A stretch of DNA of 64,000 bases from Enchytraeus crypticus (Eukaryota > Annelida > Clitellata > Enchytraeida > Enchytraeidae): positions 336,501 to 400,500 of the forward strand of contig CAJHZI010000189.1 in the NCBI GenBank assembly GCA_905160935.1, in the 5' to 3' direction. The translations under genes and the position numbers were made by a program. Within the stretch, counting starts at the first letter, position 1. Each line of letters opens with the position of its first letter. The notes below the pieces were generated by a model. That model was given only the letters and a program-made list of their open reading frames with translations. It was not told where the DNA came from and searched no databases. This document shows, in pieces, positions 1 through 11,205 of the stretch.

Positions 1-640
1 ATTATTATTAAAATTTAAATTTTAAATAACAGTATGCAAATATTTTAATCGAAATAGTGCGACAAGTGTTTTTATAATTTGCACATTTGAACTGCTTTGT
101 TACCATTTAAGATAGAAGAGGTCATCGAAAGTTCAGAAAACAATTGTGGATTTATTTGAGATCTTTTTAAGAACAACTATTAAATATTTTTCATTTGAAT
201 GATTTTTTCATTTTAATAATTCAAATGAAAATTGCTAAATAATTAATTCTCAATTATAATTAATAACAAAATCCATAAATAGAATAGATTTTACTGTTTT
301 CAATACCTTACAATTATAATTACGTGCATAAGCAACATTTTCTAGCTAATTTAACCTTGATAATTTGTGTTATTTAAAAGAATGGAAAAATAATAGCTGC
401 GTATAAATATTGTAAAATAGTAAAAATAATAAGAGAAGGCGAGGAGTTCACATTAGATATCCTATCCAGGATGTTCTCAGGAACTTTTCCATAACAAGCA
501 TCATAACAAACTACATGTAATCTACGCACACTATTAGCATAAATGTGTAGAGATATACTATATGACTTTACTAAATATTACTTTAGAAAATCTATCATAA
601 CCGTCCTTCAATTTATCATCACCAAATAATTTATTGGTAA
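1..640. other. AT-rich DNA, no gene seen
   Basis: Nothing with coding character or clear repeat structure is visible. Short open frames here lack codon bias, splice context or family motifs. Confidence 0.5.
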
Positions 641-644
641 AATA

Positions 645-770
645 TCGATGTCGGTAAGATGTTGGTAAGAAATTCGACCGCGGATCACTGTGTGCGGGGT
701 TCAAGTCCTGGGCTCGCCCGAAACCGACATCACTTTCGAATGAGGAAACTGACGTTAACATTAGCTTTAC
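645..770 (+). mobile_element. tRNA-derived SINE, family A
   Basis: This copy carries a B-box-like GGTTCAAGTCC core followed by 'gggctcgcccg' and a conserved end 'gaggaaactgacgttaaca'. The same unit recurs at 25382, 35747, 38190, 47864, 54549 and 59058 in both orientations, which identifies it as a dispersed SINE rather than a tRNA gene. Confidence 0.75.
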
Positions 771-1299
771 CAAATTTATCTTTTTATAAATGATGTTGAA
801 ATCTGTGCCGATCCGGTGATGTATTTATAGTTCTGTTGGTTACACAGTATTTGCTGTGCAAAGCTAAATTTAAAAATTATATCTATAAATATACAAATTA
901 AAGTATAAATTGAAGTAATATAAAACGATCTTACAAATAATATGGGATTAAGTCCACAAAACTTTGAATTAGGTGAATGTGAGATTGTATAATTTTATAA
1001 CGTTAGATTAAATACTTGACCTTCGTTGTAGGAAAGCTACCGTTTGTTTATTTTGTATATGAAATCGTCTAATAAGTCTACATGTACATGTGCACACAGG
1101 TTTGGATCATCAATATATTATTTCATAATTGGTGCTACGTAACAATTGCTTTCAATAGAACATTTCATACAAATCGTTTTGTGATTCTTCTTTAACTATA
1201 GTTTAGGCAATTTTTATTATATTACATTTTTTAGAGATATGCAACCATGATAAGAAAAGTCCGCAAAAAAACTATTTTAAAATAAAATCACCCATAAAT
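771..1299. other. No gene or clear repeat seen
   Basis: AT-rich sequence without a supported feature. Around 790-830 there is a short stretch resembling the 3' region of the retroposon seen at 13190-13560 ('gccgatccggtgat'), too short to call. Confidence 0.4.
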
Positions 1300-1443
1300 G
1301 CTCCTCAAAATGGGTTATTCTTACGAGCTAATGATAGCCCAAGTAGCTCGATGTGCAGAACCTTCAGTGGTGATTGTCCCTAGCACAGCCTCATGGCGTG
1401 GAAACGGACGTTAAATTCTTATTAAAATTGATTGATTGATTGA
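1300..1443 (+). mobile_element. Retroposon 3' end with (ATTG)n tail
   Basis: It ends 'ggaaacggacgttaaattc' followed by 'ttattaaaattgattgattg'. Relatives with the same end and an ATTG tail lie at 1905-1985 (-), 20255-20330 (-), 38600-38745 (+) and 43490-43540 (-). It is probably a 5'-truncated non-LTR element or a SINE using its 3' end. Confidence 0.6.
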
Positions 1444-1904
1444 TAGGTGTCGTATAATTCTAAATGAGAAAAATTGAGGGAACCCTGTTGTAAAGGATCT
1501 CCGTAGTCCCTTCCATGGATCTACTGGATTTTGACTATGCTGCCCTAAACGATTATCACACCTATCGGCATTTTGTGACTTTACGATAGAGGCGGAGTCA
1601 GTCGAAATTCAAGTCTCACGTGATTGGTTTAAAAGAATTTAAGTAGAGATCAATACTTATATTCAATTGCAGGAAGGTAAAATGTCAACAGTTAACATTT
1701 ACCATTTGGTTTACAATTTTAATATGAATCACTAGGAAAAATATCCGGTCTCTTTTTATCAGGCAATGTCTGGGACGTCTCAAGCAGCCTCAAAACCAAA
1801 ATTAATAGCAATATTCTCAAACTGCACAATCGATTAGCTGATCGATGATAGTTAATAATTAAGAATAGTAGAAATTAAAACATCCTGGCAAGTTTGAGTT
1901 TTGT
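1444..1904. other. No gene seen
   Basis: Unique-looking AT-rich sequence with no ORF of coding character. Confidence 0.4.
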
Positions 1905-1985
1905 ATCAATCAATCAATAAGAATTTAACTTTCGGTTCCTCGCAATAAGGCAATATCAGGGACGTCTCTTGCAACTGAGATGCGA
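1905..1985 (-). mobile_element. Retroposon 3' end with (ATTG)n tail
   Basis: Reverse-oriented member of the family at 1300-1443. The tail lies at the left ('atcaatcaatcaataagaat') and is followed by 'ggttcctcgcaataaggcaa'. Confidence 0.6.
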
Positions 1986-2120
1986 GATAGCATGTTACGA
2001 AATAAATTAACACTACAGCTCGAAGTAAAGAAAACAATAAACACTTGTTACATCTCTGCCCCTACGTCTCTAGTCAGAAATCTTAATCCTCATCTTCAGC
2101 TAAACTTTATGTCTATTCAG

Positions 2121-2483
2121 CACCTCAGGGTGGTTATTAGATCATTACATCACCTCAGGGTGATGATTAGATCACTACATCACCTCAGGGTGATGATCAG
2201 ATCACTACAGCACCTCAGGGTGGTGATTAGATCACTACATCACCTCAGGGTGGTGCTCAGATCATTATATCACCTCAGGGTGATGATCAGATCATTACAT
2301 CACCTCAGGGTGGTGGTGATTAGATCATTACATCACCCCAGGGTGAGGATTAGATCATTACAACAGCTCAGGGTGGTGATTAGATCACTACATCACCTCA
2401 GGGTGTTGATTAGATCACTACATCACCTCAGGGTGGTGATTAGATTATTACATCACCTCAAGGTGGTAGTGATTAGATCACTC
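2121..2483. repeat. 30-bp minisatellite, about 12 units
   Basis: The unit is approximately 'cacctcagggtggtgattag' plus 'atcactacat'. Units differ by a few substitutions and by occasional 3-bp insertions of 'ggt'. Because 30 is divisible by three, the array yields a spurious open frame of 'RSLHHLRVV' repeats with no other support as a protein. Confidence 0.9.
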
Positions 2484-2689
2484 AGGTAACGAGAAAGTCT
2501 GGATAAACCCAAATAAAAGTTCACTAATTGAATATTGTACCTTCAGATAAAGATACCAGTGCAATCATTTCAGATAAGAGGAAATAAGTCAGCATGATTC
2601 CTTGTGTTGTACGCCACTCGATTTGCAACGTTGCGGATGCAGCAAAAGCGGGAAACTAGTTGATTGACCGCATCATTCTTAGGGCAATA

Positions 2690-2847
2690 TTATATAATAT
2701 ATATTATATATATATATTATATATATATATAGGATAATATATATATATATACATTGTATATGGTATAGGGCATAATATAGAGTGTATATATATTATATAT
2801 ATACATATATATATAGGGTATATTATATATATATATAAATATGTATG

Positions 2848-2878
<31 letters not shown>

Positions 2879-2891
2879 TATATATAATATA

Positions 2892-2950
<59 letters not shown>
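2690..2950. repeat. (TA)n-rich simple repeat
   Basis: Long TA tracts interrupted by 'gggtat' motifs, directly abutting the 5' end of the LINE at 2953. Confidence 0.85.
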
Positions 2951-2951
<1 letters not shown>

Positions 2952-2952
2952 C

Positions 2953-5650
2953 GGGTAAACAGGATAGTTTTCTCAGCGATTGACGCCCCCTGCCCGGTAA
3001 ATGTCAGTCAAAGCTGAGGAAGGCATAGGGGGCCCACCTCGTCAAAAAGCACATCCCCAAGAAAACAAGGGTATATCACGACAAAAATGAGCGCCCCCAG
3101 TCCCGTGCATCCCTTAATTGGGGAGGGGGTGGTAAGAATCTCACGGCCAGACGGCACCTTGGGTGCCCCACAGATATACCAGGAGGACATTCCATGCGCC
3201 CTAAAAGGATAAATGTGGGCACATGGAATGTGAGAACTATGAGTGAAAGGGGAAAGTTAGAAAATGTAAAGAGGGAAATGGAGAAAGGGAAAATAAATGT
3301 CTTAGGGATGAGTGAAGTAAGGTGGTTGGGAACTGGAGATTTTATAAGTGATGGGTACAGGGTAATATACTCCGGAGGAGATACAAGGTAGATTATAGTC
3401 TGATAAAGCAACGGTACAGGAATAGTGTGAAAAATTCAAGGGCTTATCCAGGAGCCGATATTAATTCAGACCACAATCTAGTAATGGCAAAAGTAGGGCT
3501 TCAGCTGAAGAAAATACTTAAGAAGAAAAGCAATAAGAGATGGAATTTGAACGGATTGAACGAGAAAAGAAGTCAGTTTCAGGAAGCAGTGGAAAGAAAA
3601 GTTAAGGAAATAAAGGACTACGAAAGAACAGAGGTAAATTAAAGATGGTGTCAGCTAAAGGAAGCTATTAAAATAGGTGCAAAAGAAGTTTATGGCTTTC
3701 TTAAAGCAAATACCGCTAAAAAACCTTGGATCACAAGCGAGATGCTAGACAAAATGGATGAAAGGAGGAAATGGAAAAGTATTGACACCAGTCATGGCCG
3801 AAGGAAATATAGAAGCTTAAACAGAGAACTTAGAAAAATTACAGACAAAACAAAAGATAATTTGTGGAGTGAAAAGTGTGATGATTTAGCAGAATATGAT
3901 AGAAGAGGGAGGTCGGATCTATTATACCAGGAAGTCAGGATATTAACAAGAACCGATAAGAAAAAGAAAGGAGATGCAAAGAACATTAGCATAATGGGTA
4001 AAGATGAGGAATTGAGGACTGAGTTGGAAGAAGTAAAAGAAAGATGGAGAGAATATGTAGAGGAATTGTATGATAAGGCTGGGAAACCAGTTCAAGAGGA
4101 TTTTAAAATAGAAGAGAATATCATAGAAGACGATAAAAGGGGCCTCGATTTAATGAAGGAGGAAATTTATTCTGCAATTAACAGTATGAAGAAGGGAAAG
4201 GCAGCCCGAATAGATGAAGTCCCAGCAGAATTCTTGAAAATGTTGGAAGGAGAAGCACTCAAAAAGTTAATGGAAGTATGTATGGAAGTGTGCAGTACAG
4301 GTATTTGGCCAGACGACTTTACCAAGTCAGTGATGATTCCAATTCCCAAAAAAGCCAATGCTGTGGAGTGTTCGGATTACAGAACAATCAGCTTAATACC
4401 TCATGCATCGAAGATTTTATTAAAGATAGTAAATAATCGCATTCAGTCGAAAGCAGAGATGATACTGAGCAGGACACAATTTGGTTTTAGAAAAGGATGC
4501 GGCACAAGAGAAGCAATAGGAGTAATGCGGGTTCTTTGCGAAAGAAGCTTAGAGTATGGTAATGACATTTTTGTATGCTTTGTAGACTTCGAGAAGGCCT
4601 TTGACAGGATTGATTGGATAACGATGATGAATATCTTAAAAGAATAGGAATTGACTGGAGAGATAGAAGACTAATTTTGAACCTGTACATGAATCAAAGA
4701 CAAGTAATCAAAATCCAACAAGAATACTAAGAACAAGGTGAAATAGGACGTGGAGTAAGACAAGGTTGTAGCATTTCGCCGCTACTGTTTAACATTTACG
4801 CTGAGGCAATAATGTAGGAAGCCATAGAAGACTTGGAAGAAGGAATAAAAGTAGGAGGGAATTTGATACAAGATGTACGATTTGCAGATGACCAAGGAAT
4901 GGCAGCGGGCAGCGAGATTGGATTGCAGAAGATAATGGATAGGCTGAACGATACGGCCCTAAGATTTGGCATGAAGATTAATATAAAAAAGACGAAGGTT
5001 ATGAGAGTGTCCAATAATAAAGGTGAAGTTAATATCACAATAAATGGTACGAAATTGGAACAGGTCAGGAGTTTCAAATATTTGGGTCATACAATAACCG
5101 ATGACGGGAAATGTGAGACAAAAATATGCAGTAGGATTACACAAGCAAAAGCGGCCTTTGGTAGTAGAAAAGAACTATTAACAAAAAAGTCTAATGAAAG
5201 ACACAAAGATAAAGATAGTGAAATCTTTGGTTTGGACCACGCTGTTATATGGATGTGAAACATGGACCTTAAGAAAGGAAGACATTAGGAAACTGGAGGC
5301 ATTGGAAATGTGGATTTGGAGAAGAATGGAGAGGATTAGCTGGACTCAAAAGGTTACAAATGAGGAAGTCCTGGAGAGAGTTGGCATAGATAGACAGTTG
5401 ATAAATGTATTAAGAAATAGGAAGAAGAGATGGATAGGACACATTCTAAGGGGGAAGGTCTATTAAAAGAGGTCATAGAGGGTAGAATGAAAGGCAAAAG
5501 AGGCAGGGGCAGGCCGAGATTAGGTATGTTAGATGATTTAAAGACCCACTCATATGTGGATATGAAGAGGAAGGTGGAAGACAGAGAAGAGTGGAGGCGT
5601 TATGTACCATGGACCTGCCAGTAGGCAGTGCACTAAGAGAGAGATATATA
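2953..5650 (+). mobile_element. Decayed RTE-clade LINE (endonuclease + reverse transcriptase)
   Basis: The copy starts with an untranslated GC-rich leader (from 'gggtaaacaggatag'). It then encodes an apurinic endonuclease start at 3194 (TWNVRTM, SEVRWLG) and, much shortened, the endonuclease end at about 3445 (SDHNLVMAKV); most of the middle of the endonuclease is missing. The reverse transcriptase follows at 3742-5258 with [32 protein letters not shown] and FADDQ, the last in place of FADD followed by a hydrophobic residue. The C-terminal region carries [27 protein letters not shown] and RGRGRPR. Frame changes occur near 4640, 5195 and 5440, and stops near 3391, 3640 and 4817, so it is not functional. 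The 3' end 'gcagtgcactaagagaga' is a signature shared by many truncated copies in this window. Its similarity to the 41096-42297 copy suggests a fairly young family. Confidence 0.9.
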
Positions 5651-5762
5651 TAAAGTAATATTAGGGTAACACATGAAGGCTAATAGCCAACAGAACCGAT
5701 CCATAGCGTACCTGCGCTCTCAATTCACTGATTAGGCTGCGATTTGTAGGCGCCTCATTTAG

Positions 5763-6033
5763 ATCGCAACGCCGCATGCCGCATGCTGCATGCCTCATAA
5801 AATATGCGCATACATGCTACATGCCTCTTATTGCACTTCTTATACCCTACGCCGCAAGGTGCACGCCGCATGTTGCGTTGCACGCCACATGTTGCACGCC
5901 TCATGTTGCACGCCGCATACTGCATGCCGCATGGTGCACACCACATGTTGCACGCTGCATGTTGCACGCCGCATGTTGCACGCCGCATGTTGCAACGCGC
6001 ATGTTACACGCTGCATATTGCACGCGGAGTGCA
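5763..6033. repeat. 14-bp satellite, CACGCCGCATGTTG type
   Basis: About 15-18 degenerate 14-bp units. The left part (5763-5860) is more diverged, the right part (5860-6030) more regular. It is clearly GC-richer than its surroundings. Several open frames across both strands are artefacts of the repeat. Confidence 0.9.
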
Positions 6034-7299
6034 AAACGCTGCATTTGTTGGACAAACTCGTTTAAAGGACTAAACTTTGATAAGCCCTATTTAACAAATT
6101 TGTTGAGTATGCCATCACAGTCGTATTTTAGTAATAACAAATTACATTACAATGTGTACAAATAATTTTTTTCCAAGGAGTCGTCTTGATTTTTGAGTTT
6201 GGGCACTTGAAATCTGTAGATGAAAAGCGACCTAGATACATATTGCGGTGATATCCCTCACTTGATAAGTTTATCAGGATGAACGTATTTTCAGTGAGCA
6301 CTACAGAGAAAAAGCCGCCCTTCCAACAAGCCTAACTTAAAGCCCAGCCCATATCCCTGCCCACTGAACTGCCCAGTGCCCACATGCCCTTGAGCTAGAT
6401 TATCTTGTCCGAGCTAAAAAAAAGAGGCGAGGCCTCTAAGCGATTACTCAATTCAATGTAACACGATGGTACCATCATTGTTAGTTACTGATTGCGAAAA
6501 CTGCGCTACAATCGTAATTGTATTTCAAATAAATAACGAATCCTAATTCTTGCTCAATGGCCAACCCAACAATCAAACGTAATTCAAGCTTTTCTTTGTC
6601 GTCAGACGAGGCAAGACTGTCCGTTCATGCGTGAAGCCATTATGGCATCTGTAGCAAGCTAACTCCCAAAAGACCTAAGAATGAAACATTATCAATAGGA
6701 ACACAATAGCAGCTAGCCAATAGTGATCAGCTATCCTTAGTTACTCCTTAACTGAGCCGGCCGTCCTATTTACTCATGTTTCTTGCTACGAGCGACTTTA
6801 CCCAGTTTTAAGTCAGAAATTATCAAAGTCCCCTCGGCGAAAGTTTAATGAGTTGCGTTGATTAATTAATTAGTTATTATTTAATTATTCACTTTAAACG
6901 ATAACCGTTGTTTAGGATTTGATAACTCATGGAAGCACAATTAATCTCTCATACAAATTCTTTAGTCTTCTCAAATTACTATAGATCCAATAAAAAGAAC
7001 TCAAACTACAAAGAGTAACCGAAGAGGAGGATCATATAAAACTTTGTTAAAAATCATTGCCGAGCTTTTAGATATGAATCAAAGGCGCTAACATAAGCTT
7101 TGTCTGGGTTTTAAAATTATACGAAAATTGTATTTCAAATTAATCGTAACATAAAAAAGAGAACACGCATTATGGTGAAATTATCAACAATCTTTATTTT
7201 AAAAGTTAACACCACATGTTTAACCGTTTAACTTTAATTTAATTTAATTTAATTTGTCCGTTTTAAAGTTTAACTTAACGTTCTAACTGTTTAACGTAG
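6034..7299. other. No gene seen
   Basis: Mixed composition. The stretch 6300-6480 is GC-richer ('gcccagcccatatccctgcc') but has no open frame with splice context and no repeat partner that I could find by eye. Confidence 0.4.
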
Positions 7300-7425
7300 T
7301 AACATGACAAAATTAGAGTGGTACAGTCATCAATGACAACATCGAGCACTATTGAGACAAATCCAAGCCGGCGAGTGAAAAGCTCAAAAAACGGTGTAAA
7401 TTCCAAAAACCAGAAAATCAGTCCC
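7300..7425 (+). repeat. Dispersed repeat, inverted partner at 11078-11205
   Basis: The segment around 'cagtcatcaatgacaacatc' and 'gccggcgag' reappears as its reverse complement at 11078-11205 with scattered substitutions over roughly 120 bp. Confidence 0.7.
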
Positions 7426-7671
7426 AAGATAAAGATAATATGTATTAAAGATATATATATTTAATACTCTAGTCTAAGCTGGTTAGGTTTGCTTATTTCT
7501 TTAAATTGACTTCTTTATCTGAAAGTCCTCATATCCCATGTACTAAGAAAACTTTCGGCTAAATGTACAGCATCATCTATATGTAATTTTCCCAAAGATG
7601 GGTTTGTTTTGATTATAGTTACCGTTTCTGGTACGATATGTTGACATCATCTATTGAACTGCTTTGTAACC

Positions 7672-7790
7672 GGAAAGCTCGGTGGTGAAATGGTATAGGT
7701 GCTAGGTTTTGGATCATGTGTTCGGGGTTCAATTCCGAAGCGATTCTAAGTCTCAAAGAGCCAAGCACAATTAATGACATTAAATTGTCG
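7672..7790 (+). mobile_element. tRNA-derived SINE-like copy
   Basis: The unit contains an A-box-like 'tggtgaaatggtataggtgc' and a B-box-like 'ggggttcaattccg', followed by a non-tRNA body. The intact 3' half needed for a tRNA cloverleaf is absent. Confidence 0.6.
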
Positions 7791-7867
7791 TTATCATTTT
7801 ATTGGTTGTTCTTCGCTTATAATTAAATGATTTACTATACGCCTAATTTAAACAATCGAGCCCGTAA

Positions 7868-7985
7868 TTTATCGGTTAGTTATCCGTCTGATGATCAGGT
7901 AATTCATCATTCAAATTCGGTGCTTGTTCACTCACTGGTGCGTATTTGAGACAGGAAACTGATGTTTAAACTAGCCCTTAGTATA
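7868..7985 (+). mobile_element. Diverged SINE fragment
   Basis: Contains 'cattcaaattcggtgcttg' in B-box position and the family-A-like end 'caggaaactgatgttta'. Decayed; the call rests on similarity to family A at its 3' end. Confidence 0.45.
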
Positions 7986-9160
7986 TTTGGCTTTTATACT
8001 GTCGTTTTAACTTTACAATACTTCAAAATATCAAAAGAAAAGACCATGAGCATACAAAACTGTGCACACACCTCATCAGAATTCGCATGCCTCTTTATTT
8101 TGATGAATATGCCGCAATCTGCCGATGAAAACTGGAGGCGACAATGACGACATGTCGTAAGTAACCGTAAATAACAATTACCGAAAGCGTCTTCCATTGA
8201 ACAGAGGGTTGAAGCGACACGCTTCGCTTAATCCGTCGATCCTTCTTAACAAAATCATAACTAGCAAATAACACCTTAATGTTCAGCCTACGTGAAACCA
8301 TAATAATAAATGATTACAGCAAGCTATAGTGTGGAACCAACATGCTCATCAACATGAGCTATTAGTTAATCAGTCGCATCGCAATCTTCATGAGGATTGT
8401 CCGACCGCTCTGCGAATTAATATATAAATACTGTAAATTAGCCCGCTGAGTTAAAGGTGTCGCAACTACTTTTAGTAAGTTCAAAACTTGTAACGTAACT
8501 AAATTGTAACCAAGTTGTAGCCGAAATTCTTTCCCAAACGGAGTGGACAGTACTAGTCTTAATTTTTCACTATTAAAATTCTATTTTAAAGGATTAGTTC
8601 TTTTGAAAGTGACGATTCAACTCTAGAAAGAAAAAGAAATTCACTCATTAACAGGTAACGTAAATTCTAATGAAATTTCAATTAGATATAGTCATATAGA
8701 TAACTATAGATTAAAGTGTATTTTAAAATCTAAATTAAAGAAGTCTATTTTCTCAAAATCCAGATCTCTGAGAGAGAGAGAGAGAGAGAGAAAGAGGGAG
8801 AGAGAGAGAGAGAGGAGAAGAGAGTGAGAGAAAATGAAAGAAAGAGAAATGAAGAGATAGAGAAAGAGAGAAGTTGGAATAAGAATGAAGAACGAATAAA
8901 AGACGATGATAAAAAGCTAATTGTGAGCCACGTGTGCCCTACAAGAGAGACTAGGTGGGTTTTGAACTGCTTATCATCTGTTAATCAAGCAGAACTCTCT
9001 ACTAACTCCGCCAACCAATCAGCTTAATACTTGACTTATTCAATCAACTTAATAATTAACTTAATCAATCAACTTAACGGGTTAAAACATCATATCGCCA
9101 GTCTCGTCAGAAAGACAGTCAAACTCTGTTGGCGTATATTCACTGAAAAAATCTCATGGG
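7986..9160. other. No gene; (GA)n microsatellite at 8771-8830
   Basis: A GA-rich tract (8771-8830) continues into purine-rich sequence that gives a spurious Arg/Glu/Lys-rich frame. No coding gene is supported. Confidence 0.5.
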
Positions 9161-9413
9161 TGTCTCGATAGCGTAAGGGTAATGTCATAAGGTTTTAAAT
9201 GACACAGCCTGAAGTGAATTGAACTCTCGTCGATTCGAACACCAGCCGCGCTGATCTGAGAGTAAAATCTCGGACATTCACTGAGCTGGTTACACGGAAA
9301 ATGGTCTACATTGCCGAACGGTATAAACATGTGGTACTAACGTGATAGATATCAATATAGTTGATCATTTCACTCTAATGCGTGTTTACTGTTTACTTTG
9401 TTTATCACCTCTG
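9161..9413 (+). mobile_element. tRNA-derived SINE, family B
   Basis: The tRNA-like head has 'gatagcgtaagggtaatg' and 'cgattcgaacaccagccgcg'. A conserved body follows ('gagagtaaaatctcggacat'). A second near-full copy at 42308-42568 aligns from end to end, defining a unit of about 255 bp. Confidence 0.8.
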
Positions 9414-9893
9414 GAACAATCAGCTGCCTCATTTCATCAATATATTCACTAAATCGTAATAGTTTGATAACGATGATCCACATTGACATATTCAAAGCTA
9501 TGACAACATATTGTCATTGCACTACAAGGTATCAGTTTTAAGTTAGTTAGCGATAATTGTTTTAAATCTTTTAACATATTTGATTTCAGATGTTACAATA
9601 TCAGCTACAATATCAGAATTACAATATCAGATGTTACAATATCTAAATCACCAACTTTTTAATGGACATTTGTTTATCTTAATGACTTTCAATGATCTAT
9701 TTTAATACTGTGTGAGAAATGGGTGTTTAAAATGAGCTAGTTATTTGTAAATATAGCTTTGAGTAAAACACTTAACTTACAAGATATTATACTCTAAACT
9801 TGTCAGAATCTTATTCTTATTAATTTATTAGAATTCTTCTACTTAATTATTATTTCTGTTGCTACGGTAGTCTTTGAGAAACTTCATAACAAA
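9414..9893. other. No gene; short repeats of 'acaatatcag' near 9593-9640
   Basis: AT-rich DNA. Between 9593 and 9640 the motif 'ttacaatatcaga' recurs about four times. Confidence 0.4.
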
Positions 9894-9895
9894 TA

Positions 9896-11048
9896 CAGGG
9901 TGAGTAAAAAAGATTACACCTGCAAAAAGATTGAATATCTCAGGCTGTTGTTAATATTTTCCAATAAAACTTTAAGCAATTACTAAGGGAATAATTTCTG
10001 ATGGGGTGGCCTATTTTCATCCATTTGGTACACAGATTGGACAGTTATGCAAGTTTCAGCAGAGCAACCCCCCATTTTTTAATGTACTGTAAATATAAAT
10101 TATATATATTTAATTTTATTTTTATTTTGGCCCTGAAAAGTGTCGTTGTGGTGGTTCAGAAAGAACCGGTTGTAGGCTATTTGCTAGCATTACTGACTAT
10201 TCGGTATGCTTTCCTCCGGCTGCTAAGCAGGATTGCAGTCGCTTTCGGAATGCTAGGACAGTCTTGCTGATTCCAGCTTGGGGCATTTTACATTTTTACC
10301 TAAAGATGGAGTTTACAGCGGTAAGGGCAGATTGCACTTCATTGACGAGAAGGTAAAAGTGAACTCTCAGTATTATGTCAATACTTTGCTTCCGGAGCTG
10401 TTTGATGATTGTTATGTTCTACCAAATGGTTTCATCTTTCAGCAGAATGGTACTCCGGCTCATGCATCTCGTCATGCACAGGAGTGGATAAGCGAGAGCA
10501 ACCCGGATTTCATTAATAAGAATGAATGGCTTCCAAGCTCTCCCCATCTAAATCCTCTGGAATACTATGTCTGGCGAACAATGCTACATCTCTATCAGAA
10601 AGACCCCCCGAAGCCTAAAAACTAGACAGAACTGCAGGAAGTGCTACAATCGATCTGGGAGAGAGTGCCCCAAGCTGGAATCAACAAGGCTGTCCTAGCG
10701 TTCCGAAAGCGACTGCAGTCCTGCGTAGCAGCGAGAGGAAAGCATATCGAATAGTCAGCAATGCTAGCAGATACAACTTGTTCTTTCTGACCCACTGCAA
10801 CGGCCCATTTCAGGAACAAAATTGAAATAAAATTAAATATAATTTATATTTACAGTACATTTAAAAATGGGGGGTTGCTCTGCTGAGACTTGCATAACTG
10901 GCCAATCTATGTACCAAAATGAGTGAAAACTGGCCACCCCATCAGAACTAAGTCCTTCAGTAATTGGTAAAGGTTTTATTGGTAAATATTAACAATAGCC
11001 TGAGATATTCAAACTTTTTGCAGGTGTAATCTTTTTTTACTCACCCTG
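9896..11048 (+). mobile_element. Palindromic Tc1/mariner derivative with TA target duplication
   Basis: The element begins CAGGGTGAGTAAAAAAGATT, ends with the inverted complement and is flanked by TA (9894-9895 and 11049-11050). Its arms are far longer than ordinary terminal repeats: 9896-10285 is an imperfect inverted copy of 10666-11048 (about 385 bp each). The right arm includes the coding sequence for the transposase C-terminus, so that coding end is present twice, head to head. The 380-bp spacer holds only the distal part of the transposase gene; the N-terminal DNA-binding and first catalytic regions are missing. It cannot encode its own transposase but could have been mobilised in trans. 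Confidence 0.9.
10278..10625 (+). pseudogene. Mariner transposase fragment (C-terminal catalytic part)
   Basis: The frame reads FQQNGTPAHAS and then WLPSSPHLNPLEYYVW, the typical second and third catalytic segments of mariner transposases (usual forms FQQDGAPAH and SPDLNPLDY). The Asp normally found after FQQ is Asn here, and the Asp of SPDLNP is His. A stop at 10624 is followed in the same frame by TELQEVLQSIWERVPQ and VLAFRKRLQSC, the usual C-terminal region, ending near 10755. The start of the protein is lost at the palindrome junction near 10285. Confidence 0.85.
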
Positions 11049-11077
11049 TAGATGCACAAATTGAGGCCATAAAGTAG

Positions 11078-11205
11078 TTATATGATTTTCTGGATTTTGG
11101 AATTTTGCACCGATTTTAGACCTTCTTTTTGCTCGCCGGCTTGATTTGATCGCAATAGTGCTCGATGCTGTCATTGATGACTGTAGCACTTTAATTGTTG
11201 TCATT
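11078..11205 (-). repeat. Dispersed repeat, inverted partner of 7300-7425
   Basis: Reverse complement matches the 7300 copy around 'gccggcttgatttgatcgca' and 'tgctgtcattgatgactgta'. The mariner derivative lies about 30 bp to its left. Confidence 0.7.

Noticed and set aside
1980-2489. 169-residue open frame of RSLHHLRV repeats
   Set aside because: It is the translation of a 30-bp minisatellite, with no splice context or domain.
5755-6165. Several His/Cys-rich open frames on both strands
   Set aside because: All arise from the 14-bp satellite; overlapping frames on both strands show the repeat is the cause.
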